From Flavobacterium covae (GTDB lineage: Bacteria; Bacteroidota; Bacteroidia; Flavobacteriales; Flavobacteriaceae), in the NCBI GenBank assembly GCA_019565575.1, contig CP067379.1, positions 1,240,001 through 1,304,000 of the forward strand: a stretch of DNA of 64,000 bases, given 5' to 3'. A program made the translations under genes and the position numbers. How positions within the stretch are numbered: position 1 is the first letter of the stretch; the number at the start of each line of letters is the position of its first letter. Below the pieces are notes generated by a model. The model was given only the letters and a program-made list of their open reading frames with translations, made no database searches and had not been told where the DNA came from. Positions 63,641 to 64,000 of this stretch are shown in pieces.

Positions 63641-64000
63641 ATGTCAACAATAACACAATCAGCAGTAGCTCAACAATTTGGAATTGTTGAAGCGTTAGAA
63701 CAATTAGGCGTAAAAGAAATCAATTTAGGGACATCAACTGGATCTAATTGGTTTGCTAATGGTGAAATCATTGAATCATATTCACCTGTAGATGGTCAAT
63801 TAATTGGAAAAGTACAAGCTTCTACAAAAGAAGATTATGAAAAAGTAATGGAAGCGGCTACTACCGCGTTTAAAACTTTTAAAATGATGCCCGCTCCTAA
63901 ACGTGGAGAAATTGTACGTCAATTTGGAGAAAAATTAAGAAAATATAAAGAACCTCTAGGAAAACTTGTTTCTTATGAAATGGGTAAATCCTACCAAGAA
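63641..64000 (+). CDS. aldehyde dehydrogenase family protein, 3' end cut by window
   Basis: The first 120 residues are visible from ATG 63641. MSTITQSAVAQQFGIVEALE is followed by NWFANGEIIESYSPVDGQLI, then VMEAATTAFKTFKMMPAPKR and LVSYEMGKSYQE. This is the N-terminal part of an ALDH, closest in feel to the ALDH7 branch (alpha-aminoadipic semialdehyde dehydrogenase). The catalytic Cys and Glu lie outside the window. Adjacency to nbaC allows 2-aminomuconate semialdehyde as substrate, but the ALDH7 flavour would fit lysine degradation; not decidable here. Confidence 0.85.
   Translation, partial: MSTITQSAVAQQFGIVEALEQLGVKEINLGTSTGSNWFANGEIIESYSPVDGQLIGKVQASTKEDYEKVMEAATTAFKTFKMMPAPKRGEIVRQFGEKLRKYKEPLGKLVSYEMGKSYQE

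Overview
The window is AT-rich chromosomal DNA from a member of the Bacteroidota, almost certainly family Flavobacteriaceae and most likely Flavobacterium. The evidence is the gene set: SprB repeats, a type IX secretion (T9SS) sorting tail, a TANFOR-domain protein, DUF5689 and Bacteroidota lipoproteins. TAnnTTTG promoter boxes and the dispersed palindrome CCCGATAGCTATCGGG point the same way. No tRNA, rRNA or CRISPR array was seen.

Layout. (1) 1-2117, minus strand: a NAD-related unit of NADAR protein, PRPP synthetase and NrtR-type Nudix regulator, with three identically built palindromic operators. (2) 2407-23376, plus strand: five consecutive genes for very large secreted or surface proteins. 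They are a beta-rich giant, an SprB-repeat T9SS protein, an FN3 protein, an outer-membrane barrel, and a TANFOR/metalloprotease protein with a C-terminal deaminase-like toxin. (3) 23378-29738: toxin/immunity territory. The toxin is followed by an immunity candidate fused to an endonuclease V-like domain. Then come headless toxin cassettes (non-specific nuclease, AHH nuclease, second deaminase), each with its own immunity gene, mixed with scars and repeats. (4) 30029-48661: housekeeping genes: iron alcohol dehydrogenase, lipoprotein, gpsA, pheS, cvpA, the suf Fe-S operon, DUF898 and M48, metallo-hydrolase, S8 and M1 peptidases. (5) 48662-52250: a long intergenic region with five copies of a structured element that look like tandem small-RNA genes, interrupted by an IS1182-like element. 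(6) 52322-64000: purF-like gene, PfkB kinase, hflX, a TonB receptor with two lipoproteins, a secreted EEP nuclease, 3-hydroxyanthranilate dioxygenase and the start of an aldehyde dehydrogenase.

Reading frames. I count 31 single-base frame breaks in otherwise well-conserved genes, including pheS, sufC, sufD and purF. Twenty-two are a missing base in a mononucleotide run. Nine are an extra base, and six of those nine are CTGGAAG where CTGAAG restores the protein. This looks like sequencing error rather than gene decay. I therefore annotate whole genes across the breaks and give each break position. The genes I regard as really broken are the four-helix pseudogene in the suf operon and the cassette scars near 28.1-28.3 kb.

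How it may work together. The five-gene locus reads as a surface-delivered polymorphic toxin system: adhesin and barrel proteins display or export a TANFOR protein whose internal metalloprotease may release the C-terminal deaminase. The downstream array would be a reservoir of alternative toxin tips and immunity genes. The most unusual element is the immunity candidate carrying an EndoV-like domain, an enzyme family that recognises deaminated purines, beside a deaminase toxin. Its first catalytic aspartate is replaced.
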